Below, piece after piece: positions 11,006 through 22,600 of a stretch of DNA of 64,000 nucleotides. This DNA is from Serpula lacrymans var. lacrymans S7.9 (Eukaryota; Basidiomycota; Agaricomycetes; Boletales; Serpulaceae). The translations under genes were made by a program, and so were the position numbers. The stretch covers positions 5,110,908 through 5,174,907 of the forward strand of contig NW_006763290.1 of the NCBI RefSeq assembly GCF_000218685.1, read 5' to 3'. Below the pieces are notes generated by a model. The model had not been told where the DNA came from, searched no databases, and saw only the letters and a program-made list of their open reading frames with translations. Position 1 is the first letter of the stretch. Every line of letters begins with the position of its first letter.

Positions 11006-12361
11006 ATGGTATATTTGGCTCAAGCTTCAAATCATGTGTACTCTGCGTTCGCTCTCCTCGCTACCGTACTGATCATCCTCCTACTACCATTACATCTTCG
11101 AGGTATGTATTTTTGCACCAGATCCGCAAGCGTAACTGGAATATATCCCAGTCCAAACGACTAGCAGTTGTTTGTTCATTTTCTGGGTTAGCTTGAGGAT
11201 GCTCAATTTCTCCATTAATTCCATCGTATGGGGTAACAACATTATCAATTGGTCGCCGGGATGGTGTGATATATGTGAATTATCATATGCTTTTCTGTCC
11301 AGTAACCATCTAATGTTCTTCAAAGCTTCTTATGTGGAAATTGCTTCCCAATATGGTGCACAGCTCGCTATATTGTGCATTGCACGACGTATCACAAGTC
11401 AAAAAATTGTCAGGCGGTCACATGTCGAGGTAAATAAAGGTGTCAAGTTATTCAGTTTAACTTCATTCGTCTCATTATGTTTTCAGATCAGGCGCGATCT
11501 AACCATTGAACTTTTTATTGGCATTGGTATTCCTTTATTGCTCCTGCCATTATGTGAGTCTAGCAAACACACATTCTTATATATCAGCCATATTTTGACT
11601 TGGTGACTGCTATAGATTATGTCGTCCAGGCAAGATCTTTTATGTAAGTAGAACAATTGGGTTGTGTGCCCGTGTCCATAAGGACGCCGATCACTTTCCC
11701 GCTTGTTATCATTTGGCTGCCCATTTTCGCATTGATCTGCGCAGTCTATTTTGGTATGTAGCCCTTACTAAGCGCTACCATCTCAATACTAATCACCTCC
11801 CGCAGGTTTCTCCATATACCACTTAGCCCGCCAACAATACCTTAGGAGACAGCTCTTTGGGAGGGATGAATACGTCGAATCTAAATCATACTGGCGTTTG
11901 ATGACTCTTGCTGGTGCTCAAATTGCATTGGCCGTGCCAGATATTTATGGATTAGTGAATGCTTTTCAGGGTCCAATGGCTCCATACAACTGGGATGCTA
12001 TACATAGCGACTTTTCTGTTCCCTTACAAGCTTCTTTATCTTATTGGATACCCAAGATATCGGACGCTGTATTGTTCGAGTGGGAACGCTGGGTATACCT
12101 ATCATCTACGCCCTACTATTTCTTGCTCTTTTCGGGTTCAAAGCGGACGTCTTACAGTATTACCGTGGTATCTTCCTTGCCATTCTAAGACCCTTTAGGT
12201 ACCTCTCATCAACGATGGACTCAGATGACTTGGAAGCCAGGTTCGTGAAGCACTGCTGCTCGAATATCTTAAAATTGAATCCGTTCGCTATCTTTTCTGT
12301 AGTAACAAACCACCTGCTCGTCCCTCCTCTCCGCGCAATCTGTGGTCTAAAGGATCTTTGA
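11006..12361 (+). pseudogene. STE3-type pheromone receptor, disrupted
   Basis: Seven-transmembrane fungal pheromone receptor (STE3 class) that would sense a farnesylated peptide. Inferred exons are 11006-11102, 11152-11274, 11326-11429, 11487-11553, 11616-11753 and 11806 onward, with 49-62 bp introns. Family landmarks are clear. TM1 is followed by LLLPLHLR. Next come NFSINSIVWGNNIINW, WCDI, ARR, IGIGIPLLLLPLYYVVQ, GCVPVSIRTP, YHLARQQYLRRQLFG, YNWDAIHSDFS, a FEWERW segment, and FLALFGFKADVLQYYRGIF for TM7. Two lesions interrupt it: an in-frame TAA at 11645-11647, just before the conserved GC of loop 2, and a one-base frameshift at about 12090-12096, just after FEWERW. The cytoplasmic tail cannot be followed. 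An undetected splice variant or assembly error is possible but less likely given two lesions. Confidence 0.75.
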
Positions 12362-13189
12362 GATTCTTCCGCACGTCCGATATTTCCATATCTGCCAAGC
12401 AAATTGCTTCACATCCGCCAATACCTTCTAGCCCTTCCTGCTTGCTCGTCTCTTCCGATGAGTAGGGTCAGAGTTGTACAAATAATTCGAAAGGTGCACA
12501 AGATGTTAGCAGGACGGATGCTTCAAGTAGTTCCTTCAAATCTCCCTATTGCATGGACGATAATGTCGTATCCTCGGGGCTCATAGCAGAACCCGAGCCT
12601 GTTATCAAAGCCTCTTCGATATTGCGACGCCATTCCTTGGACTTGTGGCCTGTCTAAATCAAAGTAATCCTGGACTTATTCCATAGCCACTGAAACCGCA
12701 TTCGAGTAACGTGGTATTGGCCTATTATGATTGTTTTATACTTATTACGACTCAGATCAGATATCTGTGGACGCTTTGTTTGTTTCGGACCTCGTTACAA
12801 TAGCTTCCAATACTGAAAAATTATACCGCTTAGTTCTCTATCAATGTCGTTTTATTTGTCCCTTCAGTCCATATGGTTTCGAGTTATCCTTGGAAATGGA
12901 ATATATCCTCTCGATGTATCCGCCTGGCACAGCCTAGCGGCCAGTATCACGGTCGGATTATTAGGTCAGTGGACGAGTGTTAACGGTATATCGTACATAT
13001 TTTACGATTCTCCAAATCAGACGACAATGTTCTGTACACCAATATATTTCGACCCGCCCCTGAAATTTGAAAACTTGGACAACGAATTGACTTCATTGTC
13101 AGTGCTAACGAGAAAAATACTGCATGTGCGTTGTAGACAGTTATCGTTGAAACTACAGCACTATCTATCTGTCTATATATCCTTATAAA
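12362..13189 (+). other. Eroded receptor tail region
   Basis: Downstream of the receptor relic. Short open stretches change frame repeatedly, as expected for a decayed receptor tail. The end contains the right copy of the direct repeat. No pheromone-precursor gene with a clear CaaX end was found on the plus strand. Confidence 0.45.
12872..13010 (+). repeat. Degenerate direct repeat, right copy
   Basis: Partner of 10287-10425. It sits in a longer open frame (12844-13188) than the left copy, so it is the better preserved one. What it once encoded is not recognised. Confidence 0.7.
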
Positions 13190-14410
13190 TTACACTTCAC
13201 CCGTCAACATCTGATAAGCTTCTTGATACCTCTTTCTTGTCCCCTCGATCACGCTCTCTTCGACTTCCCAGCCCTCGCCTGCTTTGCCTTCGGGCCCCGC
13301 CTCCAGCCCCTTTCTATACCCCACGCCCGTCAGATAATCTCTTACATACTGCTTGTCAAAGCTTGGCTGGGGTCCACCAGGTGCATACTGATCGAGTGGC
13401 CAATAGCGCGAAGAGTCAGGCGTGAGGACCTCGTCAACGACGATCAACTCGTCTGGAGATCCTGGAGAAGAGACGAGGCCAAACTCGAACTTCGTGTCCG
13501 CGAGAATAAGACCACGGGTGTGAGCGTATGCTGCTGCTGTGCTATAGAGCTTCAGAGCGATTTCAGAGACGCGCGCATATAGGTCTGCCCCGATCAGTTT
13601 GGCACCTAGGGGCATGGAAAGTATTAATATGTGGTTTTTTTTTTTACAATGAGAAGGGAGTGACAGTAGGGAATATTTACCTTGCTCGGGACTAAGGTTC
13701 TCATCATGGGCACCTTGCTCCGCCTTGGTTGATGGTGTGAGCAAGGGTTCAGGAAACTTTTGCGATTCGACAAGGCCAGCTGGTTGAGGTATTCCATGTA
13801 CCGTCCCATGCTTCTTGTATTCAGCCCACGCCGATCCTAGAGATTGGATAGCATCAGCACAAATTCCACAGAGGACATATGACTGAACGCGGGATTGTCG
13901 TACCAGTAAGATACCCCCTGACAATTGCTTCCATAGGGATAATCTTCGCTTTCTTCACCAACATAACACGACCCTCGAGCTGATCTTTGTACTGCCGCAC
14001 CTCTTCTGGCATTGAATCGACATCGGCAGTCACAACATGATTTGGAACGATGTCCTTCAACTTGTCGAACCAAAAGAGGGAGATCTTCGTGAGCAGCTTC
14101 CCCTTATCTGGTACACCCTACTACACCCGGAATATATGCAGGGGAGGATTCAGGTTACAATGAAACGTACGTGATTGACCCGGGGGACATTCAGATAAAT
14201 TTATGCAGAAATAATAGTCAGAAAGGTGAAACTTGTAGAATATCAGAGATAATCGGCACCGACATTGCGCAAGATAACATCGAAAACTGAAATTCTGTCT
14301 GTTGCAGCAAACAGTAGATGATCGGGCGACGATGTCAAGTAGACATCTCGTACTTTTCCCTTGGAGAACAGAGTCAAGCTGGGGAAATCTGTGTTGATCA
14401 GTGCCGACAT
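13190..14410 (-). CDS. ADE1: SAICAR synthetase (purine biosynthesis)
   Basis: Phosphoribosylaminoimidazole-succinocarboxamide synthase. It joins CAIR and aspartate with ATP to give SAICAR in cytosolic de novo purine synthesis. Exons 14264-14410, 13904-14117, 13681-13836 and 13190-13605 give 310 aa in frame, the usual single-domain length. Visible family motifs are LFSKGKVRDVYL near the N-terminus, DRISVFDVILRN, GVPDKGKLLTKISLFWFDKL, MEAIVRGYLTGSAWAEYKK, GAHDENLSPEQ, ADTKFEFGL, VDEVLTPDSSRYWP and SFDKQYVRDYL. The start at 14410 (MSALINTD) was chosen over an in-frame ATG at 14455 because it matches the normal N-terminus. The first intron (146 bp) uses a GTCGGT donor, weaker than the others here. 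Confidence 0.95.
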
Positions 14411-15371
14411 CGCAATGGATAAGAGAAAAAAGATAAATCTCAGATCTGCTATCAACTCCGCGACTTTCTCAATTATGTTTACTTACTGTCGTTTACTCAC
14501 TATACCAAGCCGGACCTTCCCACGGGAAACCTAGCAGCTAATTTAGTAGCTAGACATTTTACTTTTCTTTCCTCGCCAAAAGCTTTAGTTTGAATGTTCA
14601 CCCTCAGACTCGTCACTGACTAGGTTATATACGCCATCATAGAGCCAGTGCTCTAAATGCGAAGCCCAACAGTCGTGGTGCATGATGCATGTTTTATGGC
14701 AGGTCGGTTTCGAATTCCAACTTCATAGTAAGGTCAGAGTGCTGAACGTTGAATAGCACTGAGCCTTCAGTATTACACAACTTCTGGGATAGCGAGTACG
14801 TTTTGCAACGTCACTGTCATGTGCTTTGTACAGCCATCGTGATACACGCTTTTGTAAACGTTGCAACCTCGTGATTGTTAGCATATATTGACCCAAAGAA
14901 CCCTACGGATGACAATCACTGGCATCAACCTTCAAATTCTTCACGTGTTACTTCATGGGAACCATTCTTTCAAAATACGCTGCAGTTAGCGCACATTTTC
15001 TTTGCAGGGCAGAAACGGACGCGGGTGCAGGTTCCAAGAAGAGCAATGCGGCAGCTGATGGAGAGAAGAACGTAAAACGTGGTCCAAAAGGTGGCACCAT
15101 GTCTTGTCCTTCTTGTCCGGTCTTAAATATATCTTGCATATAGGACTGCCCGAAGGCAAAAATCAGCCTCTTGGAACGTCCGATCAATCGACTTCACACT
15201 TATTACCAGTAGAGAAGGGTATGGCTACCACTGACACTACTCTCAACAATCCCAGAAATCATGGTATAAGATCATGAATCATGAATCCTCTGGCGCCTCA
15301 CATTCACACCCGTCCTCTGATTTGTAGATCATACTCATTCTAAGGATAAAGGGAGCGGTGCATATACACTA
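14411..15371. other. Divergent intergenic region, ADE1 and NLR promoters
   Basis: About 960 bp between two divergent genes. Short frames on both strands (14875-15187) look like chance. An additional 5' exon of the NLR here cannot be excluded, but none is supported. Confidence 0.45.
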
Positions 15372-17948
15372 ATGGACACCAAACAAGGTGACGATGGTCC
15401 TCAATCCACGGACCAAAAGCTCCAGAACGGGCTCAAACCATCGCAGTCTGACGCATTCGTTTGTGGCACATATAATGATGTCGGTCACGACCAATTCTAC
15501 AACTGCAGCATCACCAACGTGACAGCTGCTGAGGATGCTGGTATGAATGATTTTTGGTTCCTTTTCCTTTTATCTCACTTCAGTAGATGAAGAGCGTCGT
15601 AAAATTGCGGACTGGCTTTCACCACTGAACTTCAAAGCAAAGCAAAACGACGTGTTCCAAAGTCGGCAAGATGGAACTGGTGATTGGCTACTTGAGTCCC
15701 AAGAATTTAAAGACTGGGTTTCAGAGGAAGCACAAACATTGTGGTGTTATGGAATTCGTGAGATCAGTCCTTTTAGTGTGAAATGTATTAACTGAAACTT
15801 GCTTACAGCTGGTGCTGGGAAAACTGTCCTCTCGTAAGAATTTATGCCTAACATATTGAATATACGCTCATGATATGTATAGATCAATCGTAGTCGATTA
15901 CCTTCGGAAACAGTTCAAAAATGATACCAACGTTGCCGTGTTGTGCGTCTACTGCAACTATAATGAGCGAGTAGAGCAAACGGCCCCCAACCTCGTCGCA
16001 AGTCTTCTGAAGCAGCTGGTTCAAGATAAACCATCAATTTCCAGCAGTGTTAAGTCGCTCTACGACGACCACAATGTTCCACGAACTCGTCCAACTCTAG
16101 ACGAGCTTCGAGATGTACTAAAGCAAGAACTTGCACCTTACTCCAAGGTCTATATCGTGGTCGATGGTCTGGACGAGTGTCCTGAAGTGAGTGGAACTCG
16201 AGCGAGGCTAATGGGTGCACTCAGTTCGTTGTCGAGCACCGTCAATTTGATGGTTACCTCTCGAAATATTGCGTCCATCGAGAAGACCTTCCAAGGCACG
16301 AAACGCTTAGAAATCTACGCAAATGACCAAGATATACGCAAGTACATTGAGGGCCGAATCCCTCTTGAGCCTTGGCTAGCAATATATGTAGAGCAAGATG
16401 AAACACTGCAGGAGAAGATAGTGAAGACTATAATCGAGAATGTCAGAGGCATGTAAGTAGATTTGTTTCATTCGTAACGTTTTGCTGCTCACATCCTTCC
16501 GAAGGTTCCTACTGGCTCGATTGCACATGAATATGCTGGCAATAGAGACCAGTATAGCAAAAATTCGCCGAGCTCTTCAAACTCTGCCAAAAGAGATGGA
16601 CACCAGTTATGATGTCACTATGAAGAGGATAGAGGGACAAAGCGAGGATTGCAGAACCATGGCTACTCGAACCTTTTCCTGGTTAACATATTCTCGCCGA
16701 GCATTATATCTCAAGGAGCTTCAACATGTTCTTGCTGTTTCTCAAACAGCGAACGAACTAGATCCCGATGATCTCGTAGATGAACGGATTTTGACATCCA
16801 TATGTGCTGGATTGGTTGTGGTTGACAGAGAGAGTGGCATTGTCCGCCTTGTCCGTCAGTTGCTCAGTTGTTGCATGACATATATTCAATCCTGATTATT
16901 CACAGACTACACAACACAACAATACTTTGAACGGATGCAAGCAACTCGGATTCCTAACGCTCAGAATGAGATAACAACCACCTGTCTCACGTATCTCTCG
17001 TTCGATGCGTTCAGCCAAGGCCCGTGTCAAAGCGAGAAAGATCTAGAATCCATGGTGCAGCACAATGTTCTATTCGACTACTCGGCTCGGTACTGGGGTG
17101 ACCATGCACGTGGACAGGTAGAAGAAGATTGCAAAGCTGCGATACAGAAATTTCTCCAGGATGATTCAAAAGTCGCCTGTGCCAGCCAGTTACCACTGGT
17201 AGATCTGAAGTATCGTTGTTGGTACAACTCAGACATCCCGAGGCACTTTTCTGGGGTGCATCTTGCTTCCTTCTTCGGTTTGCAAAGGACTCTTGGCTAC
17301 TTGTTGAGTGCAAATGCAAAGACGGACGTCAAAGACAACATAGGTCGCACCGCACTGTCAGCAGCAGTCGAAAGTGGGCAGGAGGAAATAGTGAAACTAT
17401 TATTAGAACGAGATGATGTGGACGTGAACTCACCAGACCAGGATGGCTTAACGCCGTTATCGTTGGCATTGGCATACAAACGCGAGGCAGTGGTCAATCT
17501 ACTACTGGAGCACGCCAATGTCGATGTCAACTCCAAACACGGTGTAGGTCCACCTCCTTTGTGGATGATGGTGGCGAGAAGACAAGAGTCAATGGTGAAA
17601 CTGCTGCTTAAGTGCGCGAACGTCGATGTGAATGCAAGTGCAAGCCCTCAAGGTTCAGATGATTACAGTTCGCAATCACCACTGTCGTTGGCCGTCGCTT
17701 GTCGAGAAGAGGGAATTGTAAGATTGTTGTTAACTAGAGAGGATGTCGAGCTGAACACCAAGGATGCGGAAGGTCACACGCCCTTGTGGATGGCAGTAGC
17801 ATGCCGCCAGGAGGGCATAGTCAATTTGTTGACTGAAAGGGGAGCGGACATAACAGATGACGTCCTAGAGCTAGCGGGAAATATCAGGAACGAGAAGATA
17901 ATACAGTCTCTGGTTGCCCATCTGGTACTGGAGGAGGACGTTGACTGA
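15372..17948 (+). CDS. NLR-like protein: NACHT ATPase plus ankyrin repeats
   Basis: Fungal STAND/NLR protein; relatives act in heterokaryon incompatibility and innate recognition. Exons 15372-15540, 15584-15757, 15809-15833 (25 nt), 15883-16452, 16505-16854 and 16906-17948 join to 776 aa. A short N-terminal part (TYNDVGHDQFYNCSITN) lacks a recognised effector domain. Walker A, GIPGAGKTVLSS, begins near residue 112 and spans three exons. Walker B is VYIVVDGLDECPE, and the arginine-finger-like segment is VNLMVTSRN. Next comes a winged-helix region (RALYLKELQHVLAV) and the typical HYTTQQYFER. The last about 230 residues are roughly six ankyrin units (DGLTPLSLAL, EGHTPLWMAV and so on) with several near-identical repeats. 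No frameshift is seen, so it looks functional. The ligand is unknown. Confidence 0.9.
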
Positions 17949-18311
17949 GTCGACATTGTAACCATGTTGACATGTGTTTTATTTGAAATGGTTTCATATT
18001 TATCACGATGTATTAACCAACGTGCTATGAGTGGATTAGCCGCACTCGCTCTACTACCTTGAACTCAAACCTGCGCGAAATACCACGGATCAGACCCAAC
18101 AATTGTGGCATGCCAAACATCTCAAAAAAATAGTCAGCATACAAGCACACAATCATCGTGATCATCTTGAAGAATGTAATTTTTTAGTCATTGTAGGCTA
18201 GGATTATCATATAGGGGACATAGTTTATGAATGAAAAAAGTAAGTGCAGGTGATCTGTTTGTTGACTCGAACTCAATAACATTTTAGGACTCAAGCTTGC
18301 CAAGCAACCAG
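17949..18311. other. Short convergent intergenic region
   Basis: 3' flanks of the NLR and of the membrane-protein gene. Nothing further seen. Confidence 0.5.
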
Positions 18312-19152
18312 CTACTCAGCAAAATCTCGGATAAGAAAGTTGGGCCATGCACCCATGTCGTATTTGTGGTAGGCGCTCTACATAGCCATCTCATCAGTGT
18401 TGTCCGTCAATATGCTACGAAGGAAGTGGGACATACGCTCCAAAACAGAAATGCGCCTGCTGCACCAACATAAACACAACTACTCCCCACAGACGATACA
18501 TTCGACCTTCTTTCTTGTAACCTGCTCGGGTTGCAAGTGGTGAGAAAGTTGCATACATCGAAAGCCCGAGTAGGAATAGGAACGATTCGACGATGAATAG
18601 TGCCACAGGATGGTCAAACATTCCTGATCCTAAATTGGCTGAGTCTGGATCGGTGGGTTTTATTTTGATGTCTATCATGCAAAGTGGGTTGAATGACAGG
18701 ATGATCTACTGCAGAAGCACAGGCTTCAGCTCACCAGGTCGATGGGAAGGCACCTCGAGAATGAAATGGCTTAGTGTAACAGCCATCAGTACGAGCTGAT
18801 CCTGGATGGATACTCTGCGCTGCGTCATCATGGTGTATCCAGCAGTGAAAGCAGCACCTATTTTCCGTCAAGCTTAGTGCCATTTTTCGTCGCCCCCTTT
18901 TACCCATATGTTGTAAAACTCACCGATTACAGCCATACCTACTAACGAATGACTGATAGGATAGTCGGTCGCATAGGGGAAGCAGCCGCGTTTCATTAGG
19001 TTTGGGTCGACTCTAAAGCTCTCAAGATGGAGGAAGGATAAGACAAAGAATGCTGCATCTGGGATTGCCCCTGCAAGGGCGAGAAGTGAGAGCGGCACGG
19101 ATGGCGCAAGTGGTTTGGCTGCTAAGCCAGGGGCGAAGTGTGCAATCCACAT
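18312..19152 (-). CDS. Conserved multi-pass membrane protein (YdjM-like)
   Basis: Roughly 230 aa, assembled from several exons. The N-terminus MWIAHFAPGLAAKPLAPSVP is typical of a broadly distributed membrane family found in bacteria and fungi (YdjM/permease-like annotations). Conserved polar residues sit inside hydrophobic stretches: His in IAHF, Asp in GAIPDAAFF, and DYPISHSL near residue 65. Later exons carry HFILEVPSH, GMFDHPVALFIVESFLFLL and the C-terminus YHKYDMGAWPNFLIRDFAE. About six membrane segments are expected. The pattern of buried His and Asp suggests metal binding, as in the related metal-dependent hydrolases, but no activity is established. The end at 18312 depends on a last intron with acceptor near 18388; without it the frame runs on differently. 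Confidence 0.75.
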
Positions 19153-19654
19153 TGTAAGTTTAGTCTTCGCTGATTTGAATCCGAAACTTGTGAAGGTTGA
19201 AGGGCACAGAGGAGGGGTTTAATATAAGGGTGGGCATGGTGGTATATAAAGGGTTTGCGGTGGATAATATCGTCGACGTCATACACAATGGGTTCGATCA
19301 TGTATGACGACGGAGGCAACTCTATTCAGCCACGCCAACTCAATGAAAAGCAATGAGATTGTCTATTACTGGTAGGCAAAACATACAACACTAGAACATC
19401 AAAATTAGAAATCGCAGAACAAGACAGGACACAAGTAAATCGCCAAAATCAATCTGTGCATTGGCAGCATGGCACGGTTAAGAATCGAACGAAAGGGTAT
19501 CACAAAAAGATACAATACACTATGGAACACTGAGTTTTACTCGTCGCTTCCCCCTCGTCCCATCAACTACAACTAAATGTCTCTTCCAAAAAAAAAGATC
19601 CCGCGGAGATCAACTCCCCAGAAAATAAGAACAAAGGAGGGGAGGCTTATCAAC
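19153..19654. other. Intergenic; promoter of the YdjM-like gene and 3' flank of chitin synthase
   Basis: No gene seen. It contains an inverted repeat with CRE half-sites at 19277-19309. Confidence 0.5.
19277..19309. promoter_or_regulatory. 9-bp inverted repeat with bZIP half-sites
   Basis: CGTCATACA at 19277-19285 and its exact reverse complement TGTATGACG at 19301-19309, spaced by 15 bp. It lies about 125 bp upstream of the membrane-protein start. TGACG is a bZIP half-site; function is inferred. Confidence 0.35.
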
Positions 19655-22600
19655 CTAATGGCCGAACAGCCGGAAAATGAGATACAGAGCTGATCCTACA
19701 AAACGAATTGCAGACAGGCCAGCCCTACACATATGACATTCATCGGTTAGTGACATTTCATAACATCAAAGAACGGGACACCCACAGGGCAATAAACAAG
19801 AAGCTCAGATATGGATTGAAATTCGAACTCTGCGTTTTCTCCACGTGTGCATCGACCCAATTCGTGAATGCAGTCGACGTGAAGATAAGAATCAGGACCC
19901 TATGCGCAAATCTAGTTATGGTTAATGTCGAACAATAAGAAGGCAACGCACATGTTCGTTCCAACCCACGCCAACACCACATTTGTTCGACTGTTACGGT
20001 CATGATCAGCTTGTTTGGTGGCAGCATCACGGTGCTCCTTCTCTTCGGGAGGTTTGATCTTCAAAGAACTGCGCGACGCTGCCCAGACTTGGTCGACATC
20101 CTCCCTCGCGGTAGGTATTTCTACTTCCATGAACTCTTTGCCGTTCTCTCCCGAGACTTTCTTAGCTCCACCAAGGTCTTTAGTAGAGCCATTGTCTCCT
20201 TTAGTGCCCCATGTTACATCGTGCAAGTTGCACATCGCGTACATCACTGAAATCAATTCGTTAACCATGACTTCAACCTACAAGGAAATGTAGAAATGCT
20301 TACTCAAGATGTTGACATCTAGGGTAAATAATGATCAGCATTCAACCTTTATACAACAGACAGAAAACTTACAGCTCGGCAATAAAAACATATATTGGAC
20401 AAACGATGTAAACATATGCCAGGGCTCAAAATGCATGAACGATGAAAAGAAGTACAGGCCATATGTGGCTGCCAGGGAGATGACGATCTCACGGAAGGCC
20501 TGATTGGTGGCCACCAAGCTGTTTTACCGCACTCGTCAGAACAACACTTGTCTTCTGTTCAAACAAAAGAGGACTTACTTAGGGAAATCTTTCCATCCCG
20601 CAACTGTATGCGGCACGGCGAGATATACTGTGAATCCAGCACACCAGAGAGTGATGATGTTACAAAAACCAAAGAGAACCATTGAAAGGGCATAGATCCA
20701 TTTAGACCCCTATCGTAGCGCCATGATGAGCGAAGATCATGGAATCTATTGAACTATACGCACTTGCGGCCGATTACCAAGTGAACAGACGGTAACGACG
20801 AATATCAAGGCGATATACAACTGCGTTCGAAGGAGATCAGTTATACCACGGTGGTGCTAATATGATCAAACCAACCTTGAGGAAAACCTCGAAAATATCC
20901 GAGCCAGCACTTTGACTAAGGAAGTTGAATGCGCCGTTACTTTGAGTTGCAGAGGAGACCAACTGAGAGAAGGTTTTAGCTTGTGATTGGCAAAAAGAGG
21001 CTATAAACTCACGAAGAAGAAAGCCAGGTAGAAATTGGCGAGTGACGTCCAAGTAAACAGAAGCTGTACCGCGTTATAGATAAATTCAATCTGCATTACA
21101 GAAATCACAAAAATAGTTAGATGGTATTAACGAACAGGATCTCTATCAGATATTACCTGAAGGACAAACATCCGGATGGGGTTTTGGCCAGAAGTCCAGA
21201 TCCGGTAGAAAAATATGGTAGAGTGAAACGAGGCAAAAAGGGAACCATTAAGCCATCGTCGTCGTTGGGAGATAAACTCGGGAACCTGTACCATAACGTG
21301 GTTTGCATAATGTTAATTGACTAGAAATGTGGTGCATACCGTGGTGGGAACATCAGTAGACGCTTTTGCACTCTTGACGTACTTAAGACTGGTGAAGAAC
21401 GATCAACTTCACATAACACATGAGTCCCTCAATATAAACGTACATCCATCCCTCGCGCTTCTTCGTCACGATTTCAAAGCACAATATACGATCTTCAGCC
21501 AAGTACATGTTTCTCTCTGGAACGAGGTTAATAAAAATCAGGATGATGGAACTGCTCGAGTCGAGGGGTGATACTGACCGAATAATCCAGCGCCATCAGC
21601 GCCACCTCCGTGCAAAGTCTCGCCCTTGAAATATGACGCAAGCGGGCCTTTTCCATCAGGTCCGTTCTGTAAAGCCTTATACCTGTAGGCACTGAATGCT
21701 CCTGGGAGGACACTAATGTAGCCGAAAACACTCTGATGGGGCGCTAATGAAGAAAAGAACAATAGTGCATTAAGGAAATTTACCTCTAGGGGTTTATCAA
21801 GGATGTTTGACATTTTGTACTAGTAAAATGGTGTTAGATGAGGTATAAGTAGTCGTCGAAGTTCAAATATACCTCGAAATTTTGCGAAGCCGCCAGAGGA
21901 CTAAGCAGGAGCAGGGAACACCCTCTGCCTGTATCAACACAAATCCTATAAAACACAAAGAAAAATCGCCAGTTAGCAAGAAAGCGCCTTATGATGAAGC
22001 TACATACTCTCCGCAAGCTCCTCCAACGTTAGAATGTTTGTCGAAACCTACAGAGATATGTAAACTAACGAATAGTGAGACAGTGACATTACAAACATTT
22101 CCACAGTTCATAGATGGAAGTGCTGGTTGGCTTCGTCCCAACGTCCAAAAGGACGCAGACTAGTCAAGAAAGCGTCAGCTGCTTTCATGACATAGACAGA
22201 ACATAGAGTGGTCACCCACCATTGGGTTTGATCAAAGGACCAAATGCGTTGAAGAACCAACGATGACTATTAAGCTTCTTCTTGTTCTGCTCCTTGAGAC
22301 AGAACAAAACCTGAATCGGGCAAGCTCCCGTGGAAACTTCACCCGTGTCCGTGACTACAACATTGGTGGTATATCTACAAATAGGTTGTCAGATTCTTCT
22401 TAAATGCGATAAACCGAGCACAGCACATACTCGAAGATATGGGCGGTGACGTCTTTTCCTCCAACAGAATCTTTTGCAATCCCTTCTTGGTAGCAACCCA
22501 TCTATTCACAGAGTTATGGTTATCTGACCTGAGCGCAGCAATTATCAAACTTACCAGCGTGAGCACTTGAAGCGTGCGTTTGTTGACCTTGTTTCGTCCA

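Noticed and set aside
11644..11682. A 39-bp intron that would remove the receptor's stop codon in frame
   Set aside because: It is shorter than any other intron here, has no branch site, and would delete conserved loop residues.
9224..13189. Pheromone-precursor genes beside the receptor relic
   Set aside because: No short frame ending in a convincing C-a-a-X tetrapeptide was found on the plus strand; the minus strand was only checked by eye.
14948..15187. Frames on both strands upstream of the NLR that might be a gene or an NLR 5' exon
   Set aside because: Neither resembles a known N-terminal domain, and no good splice joins them to 15372.
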